A DNA stretch of 64,000 bases, taken from NCBI GenBank assembly GCA_023437365.1, contig JAEZGK010000099.1, positions 205,422-269,421 on the forward strand. Reading direction: 5' to 3'. Both the position numbers and the translations under genes were made by a program. The notes beneath the pieces are model-generated. The model was not told the origin of the DNA. It saw only the letters and a list, made by a program, of their open reading frames with translations, and did no database searches. The stretch is from Bacillota bacterium. GTDB lineage: Bacteria; Bacillota; Clostridia; Lachnospirales; Lachnospiraceae. This document shows, one piece after another, positions 17,817 through 26,858 of this stretch. Each line of letters starts with the position of its first letter. Position 1 is the stretch's first letter.

Positions 17817-18626
17817 TTAGTGAAAATAAAGCTGTTTGATTCGTTCCAATGCAGACCGCAAATATTCGGAACTGATCCGATATTGGTCAAATACTACCTG
17901 ATAGCCCTCGGGATCATTGCAGACAAAATTCCAATAGGCCTTTCCAATCAAAAGCTCCTCTTCCGCGAAGAAGGTCTGAACCCGCTCCTGTCTCCAGGGG
18001 ATATCTTCTCCAAATTTATTATAAGCGGTGGCGAAGTAGATGCGGACCTCTTCACTGCCTTGCAGGCCGTTCTTCAGTATAAAGAATTCATTCAGCAGGG
18101 CTATCTTTTCCGACTTGGCCTTTTTATTATCCAAATCTCCGCCAGCCTTAAGCTCGATCAGATAATGGCAGCCCTTCTCCTCATCATAGAAGTAATTGTC
18201 TGTCTCATGGGAGGTGAGAAAGCTGGCTACATTGGAGGGAGTGAGACAGTTGAAATTCAGATAGTCTTCCACCTTCGGTCTGGCATCCCGCTTCTCATAG
18301 GCGGTCATCAGGTAATCAATATGCTGTGTCTGCTGGGGCAGAAGATAGGATTCGATTCTTCCCCGAACCGTATAGGATATCTTGGCGATGGCATTGCCCA
18401 TATTCTCAAGTACCTTACCGAAGGAACTATCAAAGGAGCGAACAAACGCAGAGTAGAACATAAACTCCTCGCCCAGCTGAGAGATAAAGGCATTATTCTT
18501 TTTGGCATTAATGACACCAAGGGGGTCGCTTACCTCCAGGCTGTATCTGGCTTCCATCCCATCGACAAATTGTTTGATATGATGATCTACGATTTCCCGT
18601 ATTAAGGTTTCTTTTTCGTTCTTCAT
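17817..18626 (-). CDS. Type II restriction endonuclease, TdeIII/MjaII-like
   Basis: A 269-residue protein resembling the TdeIII family of type II restriction enzymes, members of which cut GGNCC. A PD-(D/E)xK-like centre is visible as the acidic stretch DNYFYDEE (residues 143-150) followed by YLIELKAGGDLDNKKAKSEK (155-174), giving Glu158-x-Lys160. AAGGAGTG precedes the ATG. The nuclease gene comes first in the operon and the methylase second. The recognition sequence is an inference from family membership and not read from the sequence. Confidence 0.8.
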   Translation of the reverse strand: MKNEKETLIREIVDHHIKQFVDGMEARYSLEVSDPLGVINAKKNNAFISQLGEEFMFYSAFVRSFDSSFGKVLENMGNAIAKISYTVRGRIESYLLPQQTQHIDYLMTAYEKRDARPKVEDYLNFNCLTPSNVASFLTSHETDNYFYDEEKGCHYLIELKAGGDLDNKKAKSEKIALLNEFFILKNGLQGSEEVRIYFATAYNKFGEDIPWRQERVQTFFAEEELLIGKAYWNFVCNDPEGYQVVFDQYRISSEYLRSALERIKQLYFH

Positions 18627-18677
18627 GGCACACTCCTTAAGCTGTAATTATATCATGAACGCAATTGTCCATGGTAT

Positions 18678-18744
18678 GGCACTGCGTGCCAGGATGCGCA
18701 CTCACTTCGTTCGGCACGGATATAATATCTGTCGATATTATATC
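18678..18744. repeat. Hairpin cluster upstream of the restriction gene
   Basis: GGCAC-TGC-GTGCC (18678-18690) and a perfect 11-base pair GATATAATATC/GATATTATATC (18719-18744, four-base loop) lie between the nuclease start and the hcp terminator. The AT-rich palindrome could be an operator or part of a dispersed repeat; a Clostridia-type GC-rich/AT-rich repeat element is possible. Confidence 0.5.
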
Positions 18745-18779
18745 ATGTTTATCAGACCTGGGAAAGAGATATCTGAACA

Positions 18780-18824
18780 AATGACAGAAAAACCGGATGA
18801 ACACGTTCCTTCTGTCCATCCGGT
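18780..18824 (-). terminator. Terminator of hcp
   Basis: ACCGGATG (18792-18799) and CATCCGGT (18817-18824) pair; on the minus strand the stem is followed by TTTTTCTG. It lies 24 bases beyond the hcp stop. Confidence 0.85.
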
Positions 18825-18847
18825 AGGGTAACCCTTGATATAAATTC

Positions 18848-20485
18848 TTATGCCATGAATAACTTGATGTCGTCCTCCACGGTTGTGATGCCTGCGATAC
18901 CGAAGTTCTCTACAAGAACCTTAGCTACATTCGGAGATAAGAATGCCGGTAAGGTGGGTCCTAAGTGAATGTTCTTTACACCCAGATAAAGGAGGGCAAG
19001 AAGCACGATAACAGCCTTCTGCTCATACCATGCGATATTAAAGGCAATCGGAAGCTCGTTGATATCAGCAAGTGCGAATACCTCCTTTAACTTCAGAGCA
19101 ATCAGGGCAAGGGAATAGGAGTCGTTACACTGACCTGCATCCAGAACTCTCGGAATACCGTTGATATCACCTAAGTTCAGCTTGTTGTATCTGTATTTTG
19201 CACAACCCGCAGTCAGAATGACGGTATCCTTCGGAAGAGCCTCAGCAAAATCTGTATAGTAGCTTCTGGTTTTCTGCCGTCCGTCACAGCCTGCCATAAC
19301 GAAGAACTTCTTAATCGCACCGGTCTTCACAGCCGCTACTACCTGGTCAGCAAGAGCAAGCACCTGGTTGTGTGCGAAGCCGCCGAGGATCTCACCCTCT
19401 TCGATTTGGGTAGGAGCTGCGCAGGTCTTAGCAAGCTCGATGATCTGTGAGAAGTCCTTATGACCGTTCTCATCTCCTTCGATATGAACACAGCCGCTGA
19501 TGCCCGTAGCACCTGTCGTGAAGAGTCTGTGCTTATAGGTAGCAGCCGGAGGAACCACACAGTTGGTAGTCATCAGGATCGGTCCGTGGAAGCTTTCGAA
19601 CTCTTCCTTCTGCTTCCACCAGGCATTTCCGTAATTACCGACAAAGTTGGAGTACTTCTTGAAGGAAGGATAGTAATGAGCAGGAAGCATTTCGGAGTGA
19701 GTATAAACATCTACGCCGGTTCCCTGGGTCTGTTCCAGTAACTGCTCTAAATCTCTCAAATCATGACCGGATACGAGGATGCCGGGTCTGGTTCCCACAC
19801 CGATGTTAACCTTGGTTATTTCGGGATTGCCGTATGTACTGGTATTGGCTGTATCCAGCAGAGCCATGCCATCCACACCAAATTTGCCTGTTTCCAGAGT
19901 CAGAGCTACAAGAGCGTCTGCGCTTAAGGTATCATCTAAGGTTGCTGCAAGAGCTCTCTGCATAAAGGCACTAATCTCAGCATTGTCATAGTTTAATTCG
20001 TTGGCATGCTTCAAGTAGGCAGCCATACCCTTCAGACCGTAGAGGATCAGCTCGCGAAGACTTCTTACATCCTCGTTCTCGGTTGCCAGAACACCAACCA
20101 GAGAAGCCTTTGCCTCCAGATCCTCTCTGGTAGAAGCGGTCCAATGAGCGGCACTCGGAAGCTTAGTAGTATCCTTCACCTGACTTAACAGAGATTTCTT
20201 AATTTTTAAGGTCTCAAATACTCTCTGATAGAAGATCTCATCATCAAAATTGGCATTGGTAATAGTCGTGAACAGGTTGATGGTTACATAGTGATCCACA
20301 GTCGCGTCTACGCTCCTACCCTCTGCTCTAAGCTCGGTAGTAACTGCGCTTAACCCCTTTGTTACATAGATTAACAAATCCTGCATTTTAGAAAGCGCCG
20401 GTGTCTTACCGCAGACGCCTGCCATGGTACAACCTGTGCAGTTGGCTGCTTCCTGACACTGATAACAAAACATCTTGTTTTCCAT
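18848..20485 (-). CDS. hcp: Hydroxylamine reductase / hybrid cluster protein
   Basis: A 545-residue hybrid-cluster protein, which reduces NO or hydroxylamine and protects against nitrosative stress in anaerobes. The N-terminal cubane ligands follow the Cx2Cx8Cx5C pattern exactly: Cys7, Cys10, Cys19 and Cys25. Hybrid-cluster ligands are seen in the second half (SGCVHIEGDENG, AGCDGR, AGCAKYRYN, DAGQCND). The short N-terminus is that of the anaerobe-type enzymes. The gene is divergent from a CRP/FNR-family regulator and has a palindromic site at the class II activation position. Confidence 0.97.
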   Translation of the reverse strand: MENKMFCYQCQEAANCTGCTMAGVCGKTPALSKMQDLLIYVTKGLSAVTTELRAEGRSVDATVDHYVTINLFTTITNANFDDEIFYQRVFETLKIKKSLLSQVKDTTKLPSAAHWTASTREDLEAKASLVGVLATENEDVRSLRELILYGLKGMAAYLKHANELNYDNAEISAFMQRALAATLDDTLSADALVALTLETGKFGVDGMALLDTANTSTYGNPEITKVNIGVGTRPGILVSGHDLRDLEQLLEQTQGTGVDVYTHSEMLPAHYYPSFKKYSNFVGNYGNAWWKQKEEFESFHGPILMTTNCVVPPAATYKHRLFTTGATGISGCVHIEGDENGHKDFSQIIELAKTCAAPTQIEEGEILGGFAHNQVLALADQVVAAVKTGAIKKFFVMAGCDGRQKTRSYYTDFAEALPKDTVILTAGCAKYRYNKLNLGDINGIPRVLDAGQCNDSYSLALIALKLKEVFALADINELPIAFNIAWYEQKAVIVLLALLYLGVKNIHLGPTLPAFLSPNVAKVLVENFGIAGITTVEDDIKLFMA

Positions 20486-20534
20486 TCCTTATACTCTCCT
20501 TTATATGATTTATTTTAAATTGACTTTTCAAGAA

Positions 20535-20584
20535 TAAGGTGAGTATAATACAGTGGAACAGATAAAAGTGTAGCTGTGGCTACA
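20535..20584 (-). promoter_or_regulatory. hcp promoter with CRP/FNR-family operator at -41.5
   Basis: A perfect palindrome TGTAGC-TGTG-GCTACA spans 20569-20584. On the minus strand a -10 hexamer TATACT lies at 20547-20542. Taking the usual +1 at 20535, the palindrome centre (20576.5) falls at exactly -41.5, the class II activator position. The divergent gene encodes an HcpR-like regulator, the likely ligand of this site. Confidence 0.78.
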
Positions 20585-20642
20585 AACTGAATAATCTTAT
20601 ATGACATTTTACTCAACGATTAATGAATAGAAGGAGGCAGTT

Positions 20643-21332
20643 ATGGAGAGCTATACGTCGGTACTAAAGAATTGTGCCCTTTTCCGTAGAATGAGCGAGA
20701 AGGAGACGGAGCAGCTGGTCAAATGCCTGGATGCACAGGTCAGAAGCTATCAGGAGGAGGATTATATCTTCTTAGCGGGAGATGAAATCAATACGGTGGG
20801 CATCGTATTGTCCGGTGTAGTAGAGGTGATGAAGGAAAATCTGGCAGGAAATAAGCATATTCTGGCTTTTCTAGGACCGGCAGATATGTTCGCAGAGGGC
20901 ATCGTATGTACGGTAAGGCGAATCTCTCCGGTAACCGTCAGGGTAAAGGAGGATGCCCGTATCCTATTCATTCCTTATGAGAGAATTATTAAGTCCTGCG
21001 GTAACAGCTGTGAGTTTCACATCAGTCTGATTCAGAACATGATGGTGGTTCTCGGAGAGAAGAATGTGAATTTGAATCGTAAGCTGGAGCTGTTGACCTT
21101 AAAGGGTATGCGTGAAAAGATTGCCCTGTTCCTGCTAAATGAAGCCGGAGAACGCGGCAGCAGTATGTTCCAGATCTTATTGAACCGGACGGAGCTGGCG
21201 GATTATCTGAATGTATCCAGGACCTCAATGTGCCGGGAGCTGGCAAGGATGAAGGAAGAGGGCTTGATAGATTTTTACGGCAGCAGCTTTAAGCTTGTGA
21301 ACCGGGAGCTTCTGGCCCGCTGTCTGGAATAA
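20643..21332 (+). CDS. CRP/FNR-family regulator, HcpR-like
   Basis: A 229-residue regulator with an N-terminal cyclic-nucleotide-binding-like beta barrel (residues about 12-125) and a C-terminal winged HTH (about 150-220; ELADYLNVSRTSMCRELARM is the HTH). No FNR-type cluster of N-terminal Cys is seen, so it is not an FNR-style oxygen sensor. HcpR proteins bind haem and sense NO, and they switch on hcp. It is divergent from hcp with a 157-base spacer holding a symmetric operator. AGGAGG precedes the ATG. Confidence 0.9.
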   Translation: MESYTSVLKNCALFRRMSEKETEQLVKCLDAQVRSYQEEDYIFLAGDEINTVGIVLSGVVEVMKENLAGNKHILAFLGPADMFAEGIVCTVRRISPVTVRVKEDARILFIPYERIIKSCGNSCEFHISLIQNMMVVLGEKNVNLNRKLELLTLKGMREKIALFLLNEAGERGSSMFQILLNRTELADYLNVSRTSMCRELARMKEEGLIDFYGSSFKLVNRELLARCLE

Positions 21333-21553
21333 AGAAAAGAGAAAGCAGCTTCCCTTCTGAAGCTCTTCCGAGGCTCGAGTGAGTGCATCTGATTGAAGCT
21401 TGAGTGAAAAATTGTAAAATTAGATATTTTCTGTAAAAATCGACTGTCAAAGAGGAAAATATTATGATATAATAGTATAAAAGTACTAGTTTTACATTAT
21501 ATGGAAGAGGTTATCGAATTCTGATAATTCTTTCTTTGAGAGAAGGGGAATAG

Positions 21554-23494
21554 TTGAAGAAGAGAAAATTAATTGGGGTTATTATCTCTGAGGTAGAGGG
21601 GATCTATCAAAATAAGCTGCTCAAGGGAATTATATCGGAATGCTATGCCTTGGATTACGATGTGGCAGTATTCTCAACGCTGATCAAGGATTCGGGGTTG
21701 CCGGAGTATAAGCTGGGGGAGAAGAACATCTTTAATTTGATGAACTTTGACTTGTTTGATGGAATTATCGTCGCGGGAATTACATTAGCGATCAAGAATC
21801 TGCCGCAGGAAATCGAGCAGCTGATCTTAAGGAAATGCAGATGTCCGGTACTGTTTGTGGACATGAGCTCAAGATATTTTCCGAGTGTCTATACCAATGA
21901 CAGAAAGCCCATGGAACAGATGACGGATCATTTGATTGATGCCCACGGGTATCGAAAGATCTTGTGCCTGGCCGGAGAGAGGAGCAATGTCTCAACCATC
22001 AGCAGGGTGGCGGGCTTTAAGGATTCCTTTCGCAAGCATGGGCTTTCATTGGATGATAGACAGATATTGTATGACGGTGACTTTAATTATACCGGTGGAG
22101 AAAAATTAGCAGAAAGACTGATTAATGGGGAGCTTGATTGGCCTGACGCGGTAGTGTGCATCAGTGATTATATGGCGATCGGACTTGCGAACGAGCTGAT
22201 CAGACATGGAATTCTTGTTCCCGAGGAAATTGCAGTGACTGGTTATGATGCCTCGGATGAGGCGGTGATCTGCCAGACAATGATCACAACCTTTTCGCCG
22301 CCGGTGAAGCAGACCGGTGTTTTGGCGGTAGATGAGCTGAGCAGATTGATGACGGGTGTGCTTCCTACACCGAGTAATAACTATCCCGGAAAGCTGGAGA
22401 TCGGGCATAGCTGCGGTTGTAAAGACATTGATTATATGAAACGAAGCGGTATGGTTCGTTTAAGAGAAAAGACAGAGGACTATAAAGTGCTGCTGGACAG
22501 CTATATGACAGAAGCCCTGTACTCTGTTATGGATCTGGAGGATTGCGTGAAGCAGCTCTGTGAATATTTGTATCTGATCAAGGATTATTCGGATTTTTAT
22601 CTGTGCCTCTGTGAAAATTGGGACGGAAGTGCAGATAATTACAGCATTGAACCGAAGGAATTTTTGAAGACGGAGTATTCAGATCGTATGATCCTATCGC
22701 TGGCAGCAAGAAAGAAGAAATGTGAGATCAGCAATATAAAATTTGATACGAAGGATATGCTTCCTGATCTATGGGAAGAGAGAGATAATCCCAAGGCATA
22801 TTATTTCACACCAATGCATTTTAATCAATGCTGTATCGGATATTCTGTACTGACTTTTGGAAGTAAGGTACAGGCTTTTGATATCATATACCGTAACTGG
22901 TGCAGGATTGTCATGAATGCTCTGGAGTTTAACCGAAGCCATCGTAAATTATACCGAACCTCCTTCCGGGATGTACTGACAGGTATCTACAATCGAAGCG
23001 GTTTTGAGATAAATCAGCAGCGTACTGTTAGTGAAGCAAATACCCTCGGACATAAGATATTTGTGCTGATGGCGGATCTGGATAATCTAAAGACCGTCAA
23101 TGATCGGTATGGCCATCTGGAAGGGGATAATATCATATCCATCGTGGCAAATGCCTTCCAGAGCAACTGTAAGACCCATGATGTCTGTGCACGAATCGGC
23201 GGAGACGAGTTTTTGGTCATAGGCATCGATGGTGAAGGCGAGGATTCGGTGGACAGCTATATCGCAGAGGTCACCCGGGATATTGACAATTACAATGATA
23301 CCTCCAAGAAGCCTTATAAGATAGAGACTAGCATCGGGGCGGTCAGCGATTATGTCGATGATTATAAGAAGATTAAGTCGATGGTGGATCAAGCTGACCA
23401 GGTTATGTATTATCATAAGGCAATCAATAAAAAGGAGCGGCTGGAAAAAAAGCAGAGAAGTGGAGGAATAGTCCATAGGGTTAAACCATTATAA
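21554..23494 (+). CDS. Cytosolic diguanylate cyclase with LacI-type ligand-binding domain
   Basis: A 646-residue protein. Residues 1-290 resemble the periplasmic-binding-like sensor domain of LacI/GalR regulators (KLIGVIISEVEGIYQNKLLK; VTGYDASDEA; a GHSCGC motif near 290) but without the DNA-binding HTH. A middle region follows, then a GGDEF domain starting DVLTGIYNRSGFE near residue 473 with an intact GGDEF at 549-553, so it should make cyclic di-GMP. The RxxD inhibitory site five residues upstream reads KTHD, so product inhibition may be lost. No signal or membrane helix: it would sense a cytosolic, perhaps sugar-like ligand. The start is TTG behind AGAAGGGGA; TATAAT lies near 21468. Confidence 0.88.
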   Translation: MKKRKLIGVIISEVEGIYQNKLLKGIISECYALDYDVAVFSTLIKDSGLPEYKLGEKNIFNLMNFDLFDGIIVAGITLAIKNLPQEIEQLILRKCRCPVLFVDMSSRYFPSVYTNDRKPMEQMTDHLIDAHGYRKILCLAGERSNVSTISRVAGFKDSFRKHGLSLDDRQILYDGDFNYTGGEKLAERLINGELDWPDAVVCISDYMAIGLANELIRHGILVPEEIAVTGYDASDEAVICQTMITTFSPPVKQTGVLAVDELSRLMTGVLPTPSNNYPGKLEIGHSCGCKDIDYMKRSGMVRLREKTEDYKVLLDSYMTEALYSVMDLEDCVKQLCEYLYLIKDYSDFYLCLCENWDGSADNYSIEPKEFLKTEYSDRMILSLAARKKKCEISNIKFDTKDMLPDLWEERDNPKAYYFTPMHFNQCCIGYSVLTFGSKVQAFDIIYRNWCRIVMNALEFNRSHRKLYRTSFRDVLTGIYNRSGFEINQQRTVSEANTLGHKIFVLMADLDNLKTVNDRYGHLEGDNIISIVANAFQSNCKTHDVCARIGGDEFLVIGIDGEGEDSVDSYIAEVTRDIDNYNDTSKKPYKIETSIGAVSDYVDDYKKIKSMVDQADQVMYYHKAINKKERLEKKQRSGGIVHRVKPL

Positions 23495-23560
23495 CTGATG
23501 CTAACAACATTTTACAATAAATACATAATATATAACATACCAATTGTTGGGAGTATTTTT

Positions 23561-24157
23561 GTGGAAGACTTTTTGATTTCAGGTCAAAGTAATCAAGGTA
23601 GAAGTAATGATGATGTTATTAGAACCCGAGATTCTGTAATAGAAGAAATTCGTACCGATAGAAATGCCGGATTCGTAACGATTTCGTATGGAGTTATGGG
23701 TGATTTTAATGTGCTTCATATGGAGCTTGTTACTTTGGTTGTCACCAGAGATACCATCATTCAAGATAGGTCCGGACGTAACTTGCCCTTTAGAGACTTA
23801 AGAGAGGGGATGGTTGTTAATGCTGAATTTTCATCCGCTATGACAAAGAGCATCCCTCCGCAAGCCAGAGCATTTAGAATTGTTGTAGTTAATAGAAATG
23901 CGGTATCCGATATCACCGTAGGTAGAGTACTAAAGGTTGATCTAAGAAATAGGTTTCTGTATACAGGGAGTGCGAATGACAGATCCAGTCAAATGAGGTT
24001 TGTAATCACTAATTCTACCTTGATCTTAGATAGGAATAGAAATGAGATATCCTTAAGAAATATCAGAGTAGGCCAAAGAGTAAGAGTGGAGCATGCCAAA
24101 AACCAGACTTTTAGCATACCCCCTCAATCAACAGCATTTGTAGTACAGATAATCTAA
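23561..24157 (+). CDS. Unknown protein with tandemly duplicated beta domain
   Basis: A protein of 198 residues if read from GTG 23561, which has GGGAG seven bases upstream. Reading from ATG 23498 would add 21 mostly hydrophobic residues without a ribosome site, possibly a membrane anchor. Two similar halves are visible: DRSGRNLPFRDLREGMVVNA … SIPPQARAFRIVVV and DRNRNEISLRNIRVGQRVRV … SIPPQSTAFVVQII, each about 75 residues. The pattern suggests two OB-like or DUF5666-like barrels. The function is unknown; a terminator follows. Confidence 0.6.
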   Translation: MEDFLISGQSNQGRSNDDVIRTRDSVIEEIRTDRNAGFVTISYGVMGDFNVLHMELVTLVVTRDTIIQDRSGRNLPFRDLREGMVVNAEFSSAMTKSIPPQARAFRIVVVNRNAVSDITVGRVLKVDLRNRFLYTGSANDRSSQMRFVITNSTLILDRNRNEISLRNIRVGQRVRVEHAKNQTFSIPPQSTAFVVQII

Positions 24158-24175
24158 ATAATCTATCATACTGCT

Positions 24176-24228
24176 AAAAGGCTGCTGTGTAATTACCATA
24201 ATCGGCATTTGCACAACAGCCTTTTATT
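24176..24228. terminator. Bidirectional terminator
   Basis: AAAAGGCTGCTGTG faces CACAACAGCCTTTT, giving a stem flanked by A-run and T-run on both strands, between two convergent genes. Confidence 0.85.
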
Positions 24229-24248
24229 TATTGGAGTATACGCATACT

Positions 24249-25637
24249 TTATATGATTTTTTCCTGATAATTCATGGAATATCCACTGGTCACGACCTCA
24301 TTTAAGTCTGCATAATCCTCTTTGACGGAAATGTTGCTGAGCTTCATCACAGCTCCGCAGGGTTCCTTGAGGGAGAGCCTGTCACCTCTGCCGGAGATGA
24401 TCCATAGGAGCTTGTAGCCGCGGGGCTTTATCTTGAGCTTCTCCTCTCCTTTGCCGTCCGTAAAATAGATCAGCAGATTAATCTTATGCGTATTGGCATA
24501 TTCTATGACGGGGCTGAACCTCGTACCGCCTCTGGTACCGGTTCTTTCCTTTACATCCTTGATCGATTTGACCTGGTATTCTCTACGGATCTCATCATCA
24601 CATTCCAAAATCGTTAGTTCATTACTGTAATTCTTCACGATACTGAATACTTCCTTTAGTGCCTGCATAAATTCCTCGTCACTGATGCTGCCGCTGATAT
24701 CAAGGGCAAGCGCAATCTTGGCCTTATGACTTCGCAGCTCGCCATGCAGCTCCGGGCGGTCCGGCTGTCTGCGACTTCTTCTGGTCACCGTCTTCTTCTT
24801 ATTGCTTTCCACTGTTCCAAGCAGTCGCATCAAATACAGATTCCAGGGCAGCTCACCCCGGGAGCTTCGAAGCGCGGCGAGCATGCTGCTTAAGTATGCG
24901 GGAAGCTCGCCCTTCTCGGAGGCCCGGACTGCCTTCTCAGTAAACTCCTGCAGTGCTCTTTCCTCAATTTCACTGCTTTCCTCCCAGATATCATGGGTTC
25001 TGGCAGCATCAAAATCAGTCTCATATAGCTTTAGAATATCCAGATCACCGTGTTCCTCCTGTGCGCTTATGACGGTCTGAAGATGGTCCGCATAATACTC
25101 GAAGGATTGATACGGCTCCAGGCTTAAGCCATAAGTCTGATTGATCCACTCCACCGTAATTGCATAGGGTGGGAGAGGGGTCAGATACTTATTGATGGCA
25201 AGATCCATCGCCATATTAAGAACGAGGGCACTGTACCTACCTTTTAAAGCTCTGGCACGGGTCAGATGCATGGACAGAACATGAAGGATTTCATGCTTAA
25301 GGACGCTTTCCATACGTCTTAAGTCAAGCTTTAGGAAAATCAGCGGATTATAATAAAGCACATACTTTGTATCCTTGAAATTGACTGCGACGGGACTGTT
25401 GATATCCAATCGGAGCTCCCTGGACATCTGAAACAGAAAATACCCATAAAAATTATCCTGATCCTCCATCAGCTTTAGATTCACCTGATCAGTCAATTCA
25501 AAGAACGAGGCCCTAAAATCCTCCGGGATGTTGATCCGATATTGGCCATCTTCCCCGGTTGTTCGAAGGGAGCTGCTGATCAGTTCGACTGCTCTTTCAA
25601 GAAGCTCTGCTGCGCGCTGTTCAAAATAACCATCCAT
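24249..25637 (-). CDS. DUF2201-type vWA protein with zinc-protease motif
   Basis: A 462-residue protein with two domains. Residues about 40-290 are the putative metallopeptidase domain of DUF2201 proteins, including the zinc site HEILH at 115-119. Residues about 310-455 are a von Willebrand A-like domain with the MIDAS signature DISGS near 320 and FTDGKGEE near 410. It is encoded 15 bases after a MoxR-type ATPase on the same strand. MoxR and vWA proteins act together as an AAA chaperone pair that remodels or matures target proteins. The specific target is unknown. Confidence 0.9.
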   Translation of the reverse strand: MDGYFEQRAAELLERAVELISSSLRTTGEDGQYRINIPEDFRASFFELTDQVNLKLMEDQDNFYGYFLFQMSRELRLDINSPVAVNFKDTKYVLYYNPLIFLKLDLRRMESVLKHEILHVLSMHLTRARALKGRYSALVLNMAMDLAINKYLTPLPPYAITVEWINQTYGLSLEPYQSFEYYADHLQTVISAQEEHGDLDILKLYETDFDAARTHDIWEESSEIEERALQEFTEKAVRASEKGELPAYLSSMLAALRSSRGELPWNLYLMRLLGTVESNKKKTVTRRSRRQPDRPELHGELRSHKAKIALALDISGSISDEEFMQALKEVFSIVKNYSNELTILECDDEIRREYQVKSIKDVKERTGTRGGTRFSPVIEYANTHKINLLIYFTDGKGEEKLKIKPRGYKLLWIISGRGDRLSLKEPCGAVMKLSNISVKEDYADLNEVVTSGYSMNYQEKII

Positions 25638-25652
25638 GGAATCACCTCCGGA

Positions 25653-26780
25653 TTAATCCCTGACATTAGCATAGGCTTCAAAATATAGCTCCACAAAGGC
25701 TTCATTTTCTATTGCATACTGATAAACCTTATCAAAGCTGTTCTTAATGTCCTTCATGATGCCGACTCTTAGATCCACCGGATACAGCTTTAATAATTCG
25801 ATCAGTCTTGTGATGTCACCGGCATGATCAGAGGAGGCTTGAGAAAGCTTAGCTTCCAAGGCCTTCAGAAGGTTCCTGGCAGTCAGGTAAAGTCTGGTAT
25901 GACTTTCCGAACGGAGCTGTTCTCTGACTGTTTCCGTAAGGGAAGCACCGAACACATCTTCATAGGAGAGAAGAGGCTTATGGTCAGACTCTATAAAGCT
26001 TAAGAATTCTGCAGCAATCATATCTCCGACATTTCCCCTCAGTACATTGAGGAACACAGCTCTCGGGATGTTATCCTTCTGTTCCTGATAAAGCTTCAGA
26101 GTCTTGGAAATCCTTTCATAGCTTCTAGGGGTGGCGCTGATGCCGCCATCGTTCGTCTTCATAAGATATTCCGGGAAGGTCGAGATGAACTCGATCACCT
26201 TCGGCTCTAATCCTACCTCCATTGCCCATTCGATCCACTGCCGATAATCGGGCTCCATATACAGCCATACGAAGCGGTTCTCCTGTGCGGCATCCATATC
26301 TACGACCTGATAGTCAAAATTCGAGCCGTATTTACCGGAAGGATTCATCGCCGCCAGCAGCTTGATATTCTCTGGAAGCCTGTAACCATTAATCTCCCGG
26401 TTTAGAATTAGGTTCATAAGCTCCTGCTGGACCGTGTGCTCGCAGCGGTTGATCTCATCGATGAACAAAAGCACGGTATTTCCCCGGGCAATCTCTTCAT
26501 CTATCTCCCGCAGCTTATAATGAACTGCATAGACAGTGGTCCTTCGTTCTGACAGCGGCCCTTGTAGATCTTTACTGCCATAGGTTTCGATGGTCGGAAG
26601 ACCACCGATCTCACCCTCTTTTAACAGGTTTCCGTCAATTATAATCAGGCTCCAGTGATTATCTGCGGCAAGCTGTTTTGCCAATGCGGTCTTTCCTATA
26701 CCGCTTTCTCCGATCAGTAGGGGCACTTCACCGGTTGCCATTACTAATTCAACACTTTTTAAGGTATCAATATAATTCAT
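25653..26780 (-). CDS. MoxR-family AAA+ ATPase
   Basis: A 375-residue AAA+ ATPase of the MoxR/DUF-associated class. Walker A GESGIGKT is at residues 24-31, Walker B LLFIDEINR near 103-111, sensor region LAAMNPSG near 143-150. It is expected to work with the vWA protein encoded directly downstream, 15 bases away. Upstream lies a 234-base tandem-repeat region and then the helical-repeat gene, suggesting a three-gene cluster. Confidence 0.93.
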   Translation of the reverse strand: MNYIDTLKSVELVMATGEVPLLIGESGIGKTALAKQLAADNHWSLIIIDGNLLKEGEIGGLPTIETYGSKDLQGPLSERRTTVYAVHYKLREIDEEIARGNTVLLFIDEINRCEHTVQQELMNLILNREINGYRLPENIKLLAAMNPSGKYGSNFDYQVVDMDAAQENRFVWLYMEPDYRQWIEWAMEVGLEPKVIEFISTFPEYLMKTNDGGISATPRSYERISKTLKLYQEQKDNIPRAVFLNVLRGNVGDMIAAEFLSFIESDHKPLLSYEDVFGASLTETVREQLRSESHTRLYLTARNLLKALEAKLSQASSDHAGDITRLIELLKLYPVDLRVGIMKDIKNSFDKVYQYAIENEAFVELYFEAYANVRD

Positions 26781-26858
26781 ATGTACGCTCCATTCTATCT
26801 CAAACCCATGAGCTTGTGTAGCACAGATTTATGTATCAAATTCTTTTGTTTTCAATTT

